Assembly: GCF_006569185.2 (NCBI RefSeq)
Contig: NZ_VIGC02000001.1
Coordinates: 248,001-312,000, forward strand
Direction of reading: 5' to 3'
Length of the DNA: 64,000 nt
From: Litorilinea aerophila
Lineage (GTDB): Bacteria > Chloroflexota > Anaerolineae > Caldilineales > Caldilineaceae
Part shown: positions 18,080-30,761 of the stretch, one piece after another
Layout of the letters: the number at the start of each line of letters is the position of its first letter
How positions within the stretch are numbered: position 1 is the stretch's first letter
Translations under genes and position numbers: made by a program
Notes under the pieces: generated by a model
The model's database searches: none
What the model was told of the DNA's origin: nothing
The model's input: the letters and a program-made list of their open reading frames with translations, nothing else

Positions 18080-19780
18080 TTAAGCGTCCTTCCAGACCTC
18101 GTAGAGCAGGTCGTAGCTGGTGGGGTGAGCGGTTACGTTTTTGAACTCCGACCGGGTAATGTTCCAGACCTTCTTCCAGTAGCTGTTGCCGATGGGGCCT
18201 CGCTCCTGCATGATGTCCTCGATCTGGCTCATGATCTCCCGGCGAGCCTCCACATCCAGGGTGGCCTCCGCCTGGCGCAGGAGCTGGGTGAACTCCTCAT
18301 CGGTCCAGCGGGTCTCGTTCCAGGGGACCGGGTTGCCCTCTTCGTCGGCGATGTAGGCCAGGGGAAGGACCATGGTGGCCAGGGGCCGGTGGGTCCAGGC
18401 AGTAATGCCCAGGTCTACCTCGGTCCAGCGATCCCAATAGCCGCTGGGTTCGGTGATGTCCAGGCTGATGTCGAAGCCGGCAGGCGCGGCCAGCTCCTTC
18501 AACGCCTGGGCGATCTCTGGCTCGGCTTCGTCGTTCTTGGTGGCCAGGGTCACCCGCAGGGGCAGTTCAATGCCCTTCTCGGCGGCGTACTCTTCCAACA
18601 GGGAGCGGGCCGTTTCCGGGTCATATTCGGGAATGGGCTTGGGCGCGTAGGCTGGATGCACTGGCGCCACATGGGCGTCGATGGAGAGATCTCCCTCGCC
18701 GTAGTAGGAGAGCTGGAGGATCTTCTCCCGATCCTGGCAGAGTTTGAGGGCAGTGCGCACCCGATTGTCGTTCCAGGGCTCCAGGTCCACCCGCATGCGC
18801 ACCAGATAACACTGGGAAGTGCTGGCATCGTAGACGCTGAGCCCCGGCACATCCCGCAACGCCTGCCAGTCGCTGGGACGGGGCTGGTACATGGAGTCCA
18901 CCTGGCCACTCTGGAGGGCGGCCACAGCCGCGTCCTTGTCAATGGAGACGTAGATGATCTCGTCCAGGTAGGGGAGGGGCTGACCGTCCTCGCCGTTGCG
19001 CCAGTAATCTTCCCGCCGCCGCAGGACAGCCCGTTCGCCTTCGGCATACTCTTCCAGCAGGAAGGCCCCGGTCCCCACCGGCTGTCGGACAATGTCGCCC
19101 TCGAAATTGCGGTGCAGGATCACGGCGGGATAGTGGAAGAGGTGCTCCGGCACACCGATGTTGGGCGAGTTCAAGTGCAGCTTGATGGTGTAGTCGTCCA
19201 CCTTCTCCACGCTCTCCATGCCGTCCAGGTAGGTCAGCAGCCCCAACATGGAGGAGCCCACCTCGGGGTCCAGCCACTGGCTGAAGGTAAAGAGCACATC
19301 GTCCGCAGTGAGCTCGTCGCCGTTGTTGAAGGTGACACCCTGGCGCAGGTAGAGGGTCCACTCGGTGACGTCGTCGTTGGCCTCCCAGCGCTCCAGGAGG
19401 TAGGGGCGGGTGATGTTGTCCGGGCCGGTTTCAGTCAGATACTCGCAGACCTGGCGTACCACGTTGGCGCCCTCGATCCAGGAGAGGCGGGCCGGGTGGT
19501 CCAGGCGCTGTAGCTGCATGGCCTTGCGCAGGGTGCCGCCCCGTTTGATGGCACCGGTGGCGGCGGCCGCTTCCTGGCCCGCCTCGGTGGCCGCCGGCGC
19601 AGCCGGGCCCGCAGCGCCGGGCTGGGCATCGGGACCACAGGCGGCCAGGGCGTAGGCCATGGGGACCGAAGTGCCCAGCAGGGTCGCAAAGCGCAAAAAC
19701 TCGCGGCGGGTGAATTTCCCCTTCTGCAGATCGCTGGCCGCATCCAGAACCGCGGGATGAATTCTTGGCTGTTTCTTCAT
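18080..19780 (-). CDS. Peptide-type ABC transporter substrate-binding lipoprotein (family 5)
   Basis: 566 residues. A Tat-like signal (TRREFLRFATLLG, Arg25-Arg26) merges into a lipobox ending ALAAC (Cys48), followed by an Ala/Pro-rich linker. The mature part is a family 5 extracellular solute-binding protein (WTLYLRQGVTFNNGDELTADDVLFTF is the signature region). Family 5 proteins bind di- and oligopeptides, opines, nickel chelates or sugars; the sequence does not settle which. It is the first gene of the importer operon and has a long leader from a promoter near 20260. Confidence 0.93.
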   Translation of the reverse strand: MKKQPRIHPAVLDAASDLQKGKFTRREFLRFATLLGTSVPMAYALAACGPDAQPGAAGPAAPAATEAGQEAAAATGAIKRGGTLRKAMQLQRLDHPARLSWIEGANVVRQVCEYLTETGPDNITRPYLLERWEANDDVTEWTLYLRQGVTFNNGDELTADDVLFTFSQWLDPEVGSSMLGLLTYLDGMESVEKVDDYTIKLHLNSPNIGVPEHLFHYPAVILHRNFEGDIVRQPVGTGAFLLEEYAEGERAVLRRREDYWRNGEDGQPLPYLDEIIYVSIDKDAAVAALQSGQVDSMYQPRPSDWQALRDVPGLSVYDASTSQCYLVRMRVDLEPWNDNRVRTALKLCQDREKILQLSYYGEGDLSIDAHVAPVHPAYAPKPIPEYDPETARSLLEEYAAEKGIELPLRVTLATKNDEAEPEIAQALKELAAPAGFDISLDITEPSGYWDRWTEVDLGITAWTHRPLATMVLPLAYIADEEGNPVPWNETRWTDEEFTQLLRQAEATLDVEARREIMSQIEDIMQERGPIGNSYWKKVWNITRSEFKNVTAHPTSYDLLYEVWKDA

Positions 19781-20259
19781 CTGTCTGTCAACCTCCTTGT
19801 TTACTAATCCAATCTCACTACCTGACTTCTCGCGTTGCTTCCGCGTTTTTCGTTGCCCACCTCTTTACACGCTTTTACACGCTTTGCACGACCCACGCTT
19901 CGCACGGCTCTGGCATCTACTGATATTGGCACAGGATTGTTACTGAAATATTAATAAAATTTTACAGAGTGCCAGAAACCAGGGCCACGACGAGCAGCCA
20001 GGGACAGCAACCTGTAACACTGCCGGGAACAGGAATCTGGGTAATCCACCACTACCATGGTGGACGGAATCATGGGCAGAGACAAAGCCCGCAGGAGTGT
20101 TGGCCGTGGGCCAGCGGGCAACAGCGGATCCCGAGCAGGACCGTGCCTGATCTACCTGGTCACCACATGTCCAGGTGCCAGAGCAAACTACTGATTTCCG
20201 ACAGGCGTCGCGATGATTGTTGAGGTGTTGTACGGCACAATTCAAACATGACGAAACAA

Positions 20260-20288
20260 AGTATACCATATTTGTAGCATTGGGGCAA
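20260..20288 (-). promoter_or_regulatory. Consensus-like promoter for the ABC importer operon
   Basis: Minus strand TTGCCC (20283-20288), 17-bp spacer, TATACT (20260-20265). The predicted start near 20253 leaves about 470 nt of leader before the binding-protein ATG at 19780. That leader (19781-20253) shows a palindrome CCACCACTACCATGGTGG near 20046 and duplicated TTACACGCTT near 19865, but no convincing gene and no riboswitch that I recognise. Confidence 0.55.
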
Positions 20289-20330
20289 AGAAAATCGAAA
20301 AATCCCCGTTTGTGACGGATTGTAGCCGTG

Positions 20331-20358
20331 TTGACTTTCCAGGTGGATTTGATATAGT
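20331..20358 (+). promoter_or_regulatory. Promoter of the GntR regulator gene
   Basis: TTGACT (20331-20336), 16-bp spacer, TATAGT (20353-20358). The predicted start falls near 20365, immediately before the ATG at 20367, so the message would be leaderless if that ATG is used. It is back-to-back with the importer promoter, 43 bp away, an arrangement suited to shared control. Confidence 0.6.
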
Positions 20359-20366
20359 GAACGCCA

Positions 20367-21086
20367 ATGTCAGGGTCACACACACCAGGATCTTTCAAAT
20401 CATTTGGACAGATGCTCCCAACTACTCTGCTGGCGGCTTCGACTCGCCAACGCGGCACCAACGAATCCCTGAACGAACTGGCCTATCGACAGATCCGCCA
20501 CCAGATCCTCCACCTGGAACTGCCCCCCGCTTCCCTGCTGGACGAGACGGACCTGGCCACCGCCCTGGGCATCGGCCTGACCCCGGTGCGCCACGCCCTG
20601 CGCCGGCTGGCCTGGGAGAAGCTGGTGGTGATCATGCCCCGCCGGGGCACCATGGTGGCCGACGTCAACCTCTCCGACCTGCGCAAGCTCTTTGAGATGC
20701 AATTGGAGCTCTTCAGCCTGGCTGCCAGCCTGGCCGCCCAGCGGGCCACGCCGACCGAAATTCAACGCATGGTCCAGATCTGCCAGGCCATGCAGGAGAA
20801 AACCGACCAGATCGCCGACTGGCTCTGGCACCAGCAACAGCTCCACGAGCTGTTGACCGCAGCCAGCCACAACGAGTTCCTGGCAGAAACCCTGTCCTGG
20901 CAGTTCGGCCACACCATACGGCTGTCCAACCTGGCCGCTGACACCCTCCAGGCTTCCCTGGATGCCCGGACGGCTGAGCTGGCCCGGCTTCTCCAGGCCG
21001 TCCAGGAGAGGATGCCCCAGGAAGCCGCTGCCCTGGCCCGCACCTACCTGGCCCATCTCCACCAGGATCTGGTCTCCTATTTTTAG
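20367..21086 (+). CDS. GntR family transcriptional regulator (FCD type)
   Basis: 239 residues. Winged helix-turn-helix at about 35-105 (NELAYRQIRHQILHLELPPA, then ATALGIGLTPVRHALRRLAW), followed by an all-helical FCD-like effector domain of FadR-type regulators. FCD domains bind organic acids, often with a metal. The start at 20367 would be leaderless; the ATG at 20412 is the alternative and keeps all of the DNA-binding domain. Divergent from the importer operon, which is its most likely target; it precedes fhs by 100 bp on the same strand and could also act there. Confidence 0.88.
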   Translation: MSGSHTPGSFKSFGQMLPTTLLAASTRQRGTNESLNELAYRQIRHQILHLELPPASLLDETDLATALGIGLTPVRHALRRLAWEKLVVIMPRRGTMVADVNLSDLRKLFEMQLELFSLAASLAAQRATPTEIQRMVQICQAMQEKTDQIADWLWHQQQLHELLTAASHNEFLAETLSWQFGHTIRLSNLAADTLQASLDARTAELARLLQAVQERMPQEAAALARTYLAHLHQDLVSYF

Positions 21087-21189
21087 GGCGACATGGGCGA
21101 TCCCGGGCGCGCCTTGTTCAAAACCCGTTCAAAAGACAACAGCAAAACACGACCACAGAAACCATCCAAGAAGATAGGATCCACCCATC

Positions 21190-22902
21190 ATGGCCGTTGA
21201 AAAAACCATCCCCAGTGACATTGAAATTGCCCAGGCTGCCAGACTGGAACCCATCGAAGCCATCGCTGAAAAGATGGGCCTGGGCCGGGACGACATCGAG
21301 CTCTACGGCGACTACATGGCCAAGATCAAACTGGAAGCCATTGAGCGCCTGCAGGATCGTCCCAACGCCCGCTACGTGGTGGTCACCGCGGTCACGCCCA
21401 CGCCCCTGGGAGAGGGCAAGTCCACCACGACGGTCGGCCTGGGACAGGCGTTCCACCACATGGGCAAGACGGCCGTCATCGCCATCCGCCAGCCTTCCCA
21501 AGGGCCGACCTTCGGCATCAAGGGAGGCGCCGCCGGTGGGGGCTACAGCCAGGTGGTCCCCATGGAGCAGTTCAACCTCCACCTGACCGGCGACATCCAT
21601 GCCATCACCGCGGCCAACAACCTGCTGGCCGCCATGATCGACAACCACATCTATCACGGCAACGCCCTGGGCATCGACCCCTACAGCATCACCTGGCGGC
21701 GGGTGCTGGATGTGAGCGACCGGGAGCTGCGCAACATCGTGGCTGGCCTGGGCGCCCGCAGCGACGGACGCCCCCGCCAGACCGGCTTCGACATCACCGT
21801 GGCCAGCGAAGTGATGGCCATCCTGGCCCTGACTACCAGCCTGCGGGACATGCGGGAGCGCTTCGGGCGCATTGTGATCGGCCATACCTACGACAAAAAA
21901 CCGGTCACAGCAGAGGAGCTGCGGGCTGCTGGCGCCATGACCGTACTCATGAAGGAAGCCATCAAGCCCAACCTCCTGCAGACCCTGGAAAGGACTCCGG
22001 CCCTGGTCCACGCGGGCCCCTTTGCCAACATCGCCCACGGCAACAGCTCCGTCCTGGCCGATCGGATCGGCATCAAAGCAGCCGACTTCCTGGTCACCGA
22101 AGCCGGCTTTGGCGCGGACATCGGCGCCGAAAAGTTCTTCAACATCAAGTGCCGGACCAGCGGCCTGCGCCCGGACGCCGCCGTGGTGGTGGCCACCGTG
22201 CGGGCGTTGAAGCTGCACACGGGCAAGTATCGGGTGACGCCGGGCCGCCCCCTGCCCGAGGAGATGCTGCAGGAGAATCCGGACGATGTCTACCAGGGCG
22301 CGTCCAACCTGCGCAAACAGGTTGAAAACGTGCGCAAACATGGGGTGACGCCGGTGATCTGCATCAACCACTTCGCCACCGACTATGAAAGCGAGGTGGA
22401 AGCCATCTTCACCGTGGCCCGGGAGCTGGGGGTGCGCTGTGCGCTCTCCAACCACTGGGCCGAAGGGGGCGCCGGCGCGGTGGATTTGGCCCGGGCCGTG
22501 GCCGAAGCGGCGGACGAGCCGTCGGACTTTCACTTTTTGTATGAGCTGGAGCGGCCCATCAAGGAGAAGATCGAAACCATCGCCCGGGAGATCTACGGGG
22601 CGGGCGAGGTCACCTACGACCGGGTGGCAGAGCGGCAGATCCGGGAATATGAGCGCAACGGCTTCGGCCATCTGCCCATTTGCATGGCCAAGACCCACCT
22701 GAGCCTGACCGCGGATCCGAGCGTCAAGGGGGCGCCCACTGGCTTCACCCTGCCCATCCGGGAGGTGCGGGCCAGCGTGGGCGCGGGGTTCATCTATCCG
22801 TTGGTGGGCGAAATGCGCACCATGCCCGGCCTGCCCAGCCACCCCGCGGCCGAGCGGGTAGACATCGACCTGGAGACCGGCCGGGTGGTAGGGCTCTTCT
22901 GA
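21190..22902 (+). CDS. fhs: Formate--tetrahydrofolate ligase
   Basis: 570 residues, close to the usual 555-560. The P-loop [15 protein letters not shown] (about 76-90), [24 protein letters not shown] and [20 protein letters not shown] are all diagnostic. It makes 10-formyl-THF from formate, THF and ATP, feeding purines and the one-carbon pool or, in acetogens, the methyl branch of the Wood-Ljungdahl pathway. Convergent with metH, which uses the methyl end of the same folate pool; the pairing is suggestive but each has its own promoter. Confidence 0.97.
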   Translation: MAVEKTIPSDIEIAQAARLEPIEAIAEKMGLGRDDIELYGDYMAKIKLEAIERLQDRPNARYVVVTAVTPTPLGEGKSTTTVGLGQAFHHMGKTAVIAIRQPSQGPTFGIKGGAAGGGYSQVVPMEQFNLHLTGDIHAITAANNLLAAMIDNHIYHGNALGIDPYSITWRRVLDVSDRELRNIVAGLGARSDGRPRQTGFDITVASEVMAILALTTSLRDMRERFGRIVIGHTYDKKPVTAEELRAAGAMTVLMKEAIKPNLLQTLERTPALVHAGPFANIAHGNSSVLADRIGIKAADFLVTEAGFGADIGAEKFFNIKCRTSGLRPDAAVVVATVRALKLHTGKYRVTPGRPLPEEMLQENPDDVYQGASNLRKQVENVRKHGVTPVICINHFATDYESEVEAIFTVARELGVRCALSNHWAEGGAGAVDLARAVAEAADEPSDFHFLYELERPIKEKIETIAREIYGAGEVTYDRVAERQIREYERNGFGHLPICMAKTHLSLTADPSVKGAPTGFTLPIREVRASVGAGFIYPLVGEMRTMPGLPSHPAAERVDIDLETGRVVGLF

Positions 22903-22945
22903 GGGCCTTTCCGCTGCCGGCACAAGGCCAGTTCAGAAAGGCCCC
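22902..22945. terminator. Hairpin between convergent fhs and metH
   Basis: GGGCCTTTC just after the fhs stop pairs with GAAAGGCCC about 25 bases on. With a long loop and no strong T-run it is a modest bidirectional terminator candidate in the 60-bp convergent gap. Confidence 0.4.
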
Positions 22946-22962
22946 CTGTTCCAAAAGGACAA

Positions 22963-26646
<3,684 letters not shown>

Positions 26647-26681
26647 GCACACCTCCATTCTGTCGTGACGACAACATGTTC

Positions 26682-26687
26682 ATTATA
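26682..26687 (-). promoter_or_regulatory. Minus-10 element upstream of metH
   Basis: A perfect TATAAT on the minus strand, 36 bp before the metH ATG; no good -35 hexamer stands 16-18 bp further up. The downstream position after the terminator at 26751-26788 supports an independent metH promoter. Confidence 0.35.
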
Positions 26688-26750
26688 AACGGACCCCCAG
26701 CCCCCGCCCCAAAAAGCAGGCCTGCCCTGGCAGAGCAAACACCAGCCCAA

Positions 26751-26788
26751 CAAAAGACGGGTGGCCGCCAAAGGGACGGGCCACCCGT
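26751..26788 (-). terminator. Intrinsic terminator after the small membrane-protein gene
   Basis: ACGGGTGGCC and GGCCACCCGT form a 10-bp stem with 12-nt loop; on the minus strand it is followed by CTTTTG. It lies about 110 bp past the stop of the 94-residue membrane-protein gene and separates that operon from metH. Confidence 0.75.
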
Positions 26789-26895
26789 GGGATTCAGGCC
26801 GACTCTGCGGTTGTGGGTACGGCGCCCCGCATGCCAGGGCGCCGTATCAGCGAAAAAGGCTCTCCACAGGAGACATCATATCAATATCATCAGTA

Positions 26896-27180
26896 TCAGT
26901 AGACGTCATAGTAGACGGTCCGCTGTTCCCGGAATTCCTCCCGGTAGCGCCGGGCCCGGCGTTCGGCCTGGCGCAGGGTCCAGCCCCAAAGGGTCAGGCT
27001 GGTGCCCACGAAGAGCAGGCCAAAGGCAACCAGATAGGCCAGAAGCTCCGGCCAGATCAGAATGGCCAGGGCCAGTGCCATGAGGGCCAGGCCAGGAGCC
27101 ATCACCAGCCACCAGCTCCGGTCGGCGATCTGGCGGCCGTAGTGCTGGAATCGAATGAAAATGGGTGAACGGGTAAACAT
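26896..27180 (-). CDS. Small membrane protein of unknown function
   Basis: 94 residues. Two membrane helices (about WWLVMAPGLALMALALAILIWP and LAYLVAFGLLFVGTSLTLWGW) are followed by a strongly basic helix (RQAERRARRYREEFREQR) that should be cytosolic. The ATG at 27180 has AGGAG seven bases upstream and is preferred to an upstream frame extension. It follows the YugP-like protease gene by about 20 bp on the same strand, so the two form an operon. I do not recognise a family. Confidence 0.7.
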   Translation of the reverse strand: MFTRSPIFIRFQHYGRQIADRSWWLVMAPGLALMALALAILIWPELLAYLVAFGLLFVGTSLTLWGWTLRQAERRARRYREEFREQRTVYYDVY

Positions 27181-27202
27181 GGTTTTTCTCCTGAATGTCA
27201 CC

Positions 27203-27898
27203 TTACTCCCGACGCCCCATCAACAGGGAGGCGTAGTAGAGCAGGGTCATGATGGCCTGCAGCGCCGCCGCCACGTAGGTCAGCGCGGCTGCATCCAGCA
27301 CGCTGTTAACCCCTTGCAGCTCCTGGGGTGTCAGAATCCCCTGGGAGACCAGCAACTGCTTGGCCCGCCGGCTGGCGTCAAACTCCACCGGCAGGGTCAC
27401 CAGGGCGAACAGGGCTGTCGCGCCAAAGAGCAACAGGCCGAACCAGGCAATGCTCTGGCCCACCGCACCGGACATGATCAGGCCGATGACGAAGAGGATG
27501 GGCCCCAGCCAGCTCCCGATCTGGACGCTGGGCACCATGGCCGTGCGCAGCTGGAGCGGCGCGTAGTTCTGCTGATGCTGCAGGGCATGGCCGGCTTCGT
27601 GGGCGGCCACCCCCACCGCCGCCAGGGTCGGACCGTCGTAGACGTCCGGGCTCAGCCGCAGGGTTCGGGTGCGCGGATCATAGTGGTCCGACAGGAACCC
27701 GCCGACCCGTTCCACGGTCACATGGGTCAGCCCGTTGGCATCCAAAATACGACGGGCCGCCCGGGCACCGGTTATCCCGGTGGATACCCGAACCCGGGAA
27801 TAGCGCCCAAAGGCGGATTGGACCTTCATCTGGGCATAGAGGCCCAGAATCAGGGCCGGCAATGCAAAGAGCAGGTAAAGTGGATCGAAGAAAAACAT
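27203..27898 (-). CDS. Zinc metallopeptidase, YugP family
   Basis: 231 residues. One N-terminal membrane segment (LYLLFALPALILGLYAQ), then AARRILDANGLTHVTVERVGG and the HEAGH zinc motif (His100, Glu101, His104) in VGVAAHEAGHALQHQQ, followed by three more hydrophobic segments. This is the YugP (DUF2227-type, neutral zinc metallopeptidase) architecture; its physiological substrate is not known. First gene of a two-gene operon. Confidence 0.92.
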   Translation of the reverse strand: MFFFDPLYLLFALPALILGLYAQMKVQSAFGRYSRVRVSTGITGARAARRILDANGLTHVTVERVGGFLSDHYDPRTRTLRLSPDVYDGPTLAAVGVAAHEAGHALQHQQNYAPLQLRTAMVPSVQIGSWLGPILFVIGLIMSGAVGQSIAWFGLLLFGATALFALVTLPVEFDASRRAKQLLVSQGILTPQELQGVNSVLDAAALTYVAAALQAIMTLLYYASLLMGRRE

Positions 27899-27930
27899 AC
27901 TTCTTTCTCCTGTTCCCCCGGAACTTGCTG

Positions 27931-27960
27931 AAATCAGTCACCTAAAATCAGTCACCTAAA
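27931..27960. repeat. Two overlapping copies of a 16-mer in the yugP-like leader
   Basis: AAATCAGTCACCTAAA occurs at 27931-27946 and again at 27945-27960 (period 14). It lies in the 5' untranslated region about 35 bp before the protease ATG, between it and a TATAAT element. Confidence 0.7.
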
Positions 27961-27991
27961 GGTGCTGCAATTTTCCCAGTTAACTTTCCTA

Positions 27992-27997
27992 ATTATA
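27992..27997 (-). promoter_or_regulatory. Minus-10 element of the YugP-like operon
   Basis: TATAAT on the minus strand about 95 bp upstream of the ATG; the -35 region is poor (ACTTGTGG with short spacing). The 16-mer duplication lies downstream of it. Confidence 0.4.
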
Positions 27998-28071
27998 CGT
28001 GCCTACTGTACCACAAGTTGCACCAGATGGGGGTTAGCAGATGATTAGTTTTCTGTTAGCATCTGCCCAGG

Positions 28072-29718
28072 CTACAGGGCCCCCAGACGGCGGCGCTGTA
28101 CCATTCGCAACAGGGGAGAAAGCTCCGCGCTCCCCAGGGCCAGGCTGCCACCCAGGTAGACCGCCGCGGCCAGCACCATACCGCCCACGGCCGGCAGCCA
28201 GCCGGCAACACCCACGCCCAGTACCGGCCCCAGGCTGTTCATCAGCCGTAGCCAGCCGACCACCGCCGCGGCCATGATCAAGGTTGCACCGCCGCAACGG
28301 CCCAGGGTAGCCACCACAGATCGCAGCGCCAGCCCGCCCAGCCGGCGTCGCAGCAGCCCCAGCAGGCAGAGAAACTCCAGCGTCGTGGCGGTGCTGTTGG
28401 CCAGGGCCAGGCCCCCGTAGGAGAGATACCGAACCCACCACAGGCTCAACACGATGTTCAGAACCATGGCGGCCACGCCTATCCAGACGGGCGTGGCCGT
28501 GTCGTGGAGGGCATAAAAGGCCCGCACCGCGATCTCCACGCCCGCGTGGGCCACCAGCCCCAGGGCGTAAAACTGCAGGGCATAGGCCACCATGGCCGTG
28601 CTCCGGGCATCAAACTCCCGCCGCTCCAACAGCAGCTGGATGAGAGGCTGCCGCAGCACGTAGAGCCCGGCCGCCGCCGGAATGGTGAGAAAGAGGACCA
28701 CCCGCAAAATCTGGCCAAAGGTTTCCCGCAACTCATCTCGGCGGCCAGCAGCCACCTGGGCCGAGAACGTGGGAAAGGCAGCCGTGGCCAGGGCCTGGGC
28801 AAAGATCCCCTGGGGCAGAAGCATGAGCAACCAGGCATAGTTCAAGGCGCTTAAGCTGCCCGCCTGGAGGTTGCTGGCCAGAATGGTATTGACCAGGAAA
28901 TGTAGCTGTACAAAAAGCAAGCCCAACACCCGGGGCCCCATCAACCGCAGGACCTCCCGGACCCCGGCATCAGCCAGGCCCAGGCTCCACCGATACCGGG
29001 CCTGATACCGCCAGAGGCCCGGCAGCTGTACCAGCAGATGGGCAAAGGCACCGGCCACCACCCCAGCCACCAGGCCATAGACCCCCCAATGGGGAGCCAG
29101 CCACCAGGCCCCGGCGATGATGGCCAGGTTGTAAAACAGCGGCGCGGCTGCCGGCAGGAGAAAATGTTGGGTGGCATTCAGGGTGCCCATCACCAGTCCG
29201 CTGACGCCGAACACCACGGTGCTCACCAGCATCCAGCGCATGAGCTGGGCCGCCATCTGTTGTTGGGCGGGGGAAAAACCAGGAGCGATCACATGGGTCA
29301 TCAGGGGGAGGGCAAAGAGGGCTGCCAGCGCCGAGAGGAGACTCAGACAAAGCACCAGCAGGTTCAGGACCCGACTGAAGAGGAGCCAGGCGCCGCCCTC
29401 ATCACCTTGAACCCAGTAGCTGGCAAAGGTGGGGATGAAGGCGCTGCCCAGCGCCCCCCCGGCGACCAGCTGAAAAAGGAGGTCTGGCACTCGAAAAGCC
29501 GCCAGGTATGCGTCCAGGTCAGCGCTGGTGCCGAAACGGGCACCGATCACCATTTCCCGGGCCAACCCGGCCACCCGACTGAGGACAAAAAAGACCATCA
29601 CCACCAGCGCGGCGCTGGCCAATTGCCCTCCCCGGCGCACAGCCGTCCCGGGGGAGGAGTGCCCCCCTGCTTCCACTGTGGCGGACGTTCCGCCGTGCTC
29701 TGGCAATTCCCCATTCAT
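28072..29718 (-). CDS. murJ: Lipid II flippase MurJ
   Basis: 548 residues with about 14 hydrophobic segments. The start (VMVFFVLSRVAGLAREMVIGARFG) and the following FRVPDLLFQLVAGGALGSAFIPTFASY are the MurJ/MVF signature, and PQGIFAQALATAAFPTFS marks the second half. It flips the peptidoglycan precursor lipid II across the membrane. The N-terminal about 35 residues are polar. It is divergent from the gene at 29925. Confidence 0.94.
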   Translation of the reverse strand: MNGELPEHGGTSATVEAGGHSSPGTAVRRGGQLASAALVVMVFFVLSRVAGLAREMVIGARFGTSADLDAYLAAFRVPDLLFQLVAGGALGSAFIPTFASYWVQGDEGGAWLLFSRVLNLLVLCLSLLSALAALFALPLMTHVIAPGFSPAQQQMAAQLMRWMLVSTVVFGVSGLVMGTLNATQHFLLPAAAPLFYNLAIIAGAWWLAPHWGVYGLVAGVVAGAFAHLLVQLPGLWRYQARYRWSLGLADAGVREVLRLMGPRVLGLLFVQLHFLVNTILASNLQAGSLSALNYAWLLMLLPQGIFAQALATAAFPTFSAQVAAGRRDELRETFGQILRVVLFLTIPAAAGLYVLRQPLIQLLLERREFDARSTAMVAYALQFYALGLVAHAGVEIAVRAFYALHDTATPVWIGVAAMVLNIVLSLWWVRYLSYGGLALANSTATTLEFLCLLGLLRRRLGGLALRSVVATLGRCGGATLIMAAAVVGWLRLMNSLGPVLGVGVAGWLPAVGGMVLAAAVYLGGSLALGSAELSPLLRMVQRRRLGAL

Positions 29719-29817
29719 GGCCGGGGATTATAGCACAGCCCCCCACCGAATGGAGATACCAGGCGGCGACGAAACGAGGGGTGCCCCACCGGAGCGAGGC
29801 CTTTGATTGCCAAATGA

Positions 29818-29846
29818 TTGCCAAAACGGAACAGGTGTGCTAAATT
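29818..29846 (+). promoter_or_regulatory. Promoter of the hypothetical gene at 29925
   Basis: TTGCCA (29818-29823), 17-bp spacer, TAAATT (29841-29846). A preceding direct repeat (TGATTGCCAAA twice, 29804-29826) overlaps the -35 and could be an operator. Confidence 0.45.
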
Positions 29847-29924
29847 GCACGGGGCATGTGGCCCACGAGCCCAGTACATGCCAGCACAAAAACGCCAGTA
29901 TACAACGGATGTAGAAGGGGATCG

Positions 29925-30677
29925 ATGAACAACCTATACCTGGCCATGAACGGCTGGCGGGAGATCCTGGCCCGCGTGTTCGAGGGCTTCCACGGGGAGG
30001 ACAACATCAGCCCGGACTGGCTGGTCAATCCCGCCACCCGCCGCCGTCTGAAACTGGATCGATATTACCCGGAGATCGGGATCGCCATTCGTTTTGTCGG
30101 CTTGACGGCCAAAGGCCAGCGCCGACGCAGCGACTGGGAAGTTCTCGAGGATGAGCAACGGGACCAGACCCGGGATGAACTCTGCCGCCTCCACGGTGTC
30201 GCCCTGGCCCGCATCGATCCAACCCAGGATCCGGTCAAACAGATGGACAACTTGCTGCGCATCCTGGCCCGGGCGAGCCGTCAGATGGCCCAGGGCGACC
30301 GGGAAGAGGCGGAGAAGGCCAGGTGGATGCCGCGTCTGGCCGAGGCCCGCTCCCGCGCCGCGGAGCTGCGCAGCCGCGTGGCCAGGGCACCGGAGCAGAT
30401 GATGGCCAACCTGGCTGAAAGCTGGCGGGATCGGGAGGCTGGACTGGCCTCGACCCTCCAAGCGTCTACCAGACCCGTCCCTTCCCCCTCCGGTCCGGGC
30501 CTGGAGAATCTATCCCTTCACCAGCGAGTCCGCCACGAACGCTACGGCGAAGGGATCATCACAGGACTCCAGGGGGATGGAGAGGAGGCCACGGTCACCA
30601 TCCTCTTCGATGCGGAACAGGAACGAACGTTCCTCGTCGCGCTGGTGCGCGACAAGCTGGAGGCCGTTCCCCGCTGA
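29925..30677 (+). CDS. Hypothetical protein, nuclease-like N-terminal and UvrD-type Tudor-like C-terminal region
   Basis: 250 residues; ATG at 29925 has AAGGGG four bases upstream. Residues about 40-105 (LKLDRYYPEIGIAIRFVGL, then DEQRDQTRDELCRLHGVALARID) follow the strand-helix pattern of DUF559/PD-(D/E)XK-type proteins (vDFylPelglaIEvdG...RD..R...l...Gi.vlRi), but the usual Glu is Arg56, so it is probably not catalytic. Residues about 195-250 (LHQRVRHERYGEGIITGLQG, DGEEATVTILFDAEQERTF) match the Tudor-like domain at the end of PcrA/UvrD helicases. A charged helical linker joins them. This is my reading of patterns, not a database result. Confidence 0.7.
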   Translation: MNNLYLAMNGWREILARVFEGFHGEDNISPDWLVNPATRRRLKLDRYYPEIGIAIRFVGLTAKGQRRRSDWEVLEDEQRDQTRDELCRLHGVALARIDPTQDPVKQMDNLLRILARASRQMAQGDREEAEKARWMPRLAEARSRAAELRSRVARAPEQMMANLAESWRDREAGLASTLQASTRPVPSPSGPGLENLSLHQRVRHERYGEGIITGLQGDGEEATVTILFDAEQERTFLVALVRDKLEAVPR

Positions 30678-30761
30678 ACTGCCCATCCATTTGTGTGGTG
30701 ACCATCGGGGAGCTGGTTCGGTTGCCGGCTGGCCAGATGGATGAGGCCGGCGGGCGAACCG

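Noticed and set aside
19940-20461. 173-codon minus-strand frame in the importer leader
   Set aside because: It crosses both divergent promoters and its composition is not protein-like.
26647-26895. Cobalamin or SAM riboswitch upstream of metH
   Set aside because: The space between the preceding terminator and metH is only about 100 bp and shows no B12-box or SAM-aptamer signature.
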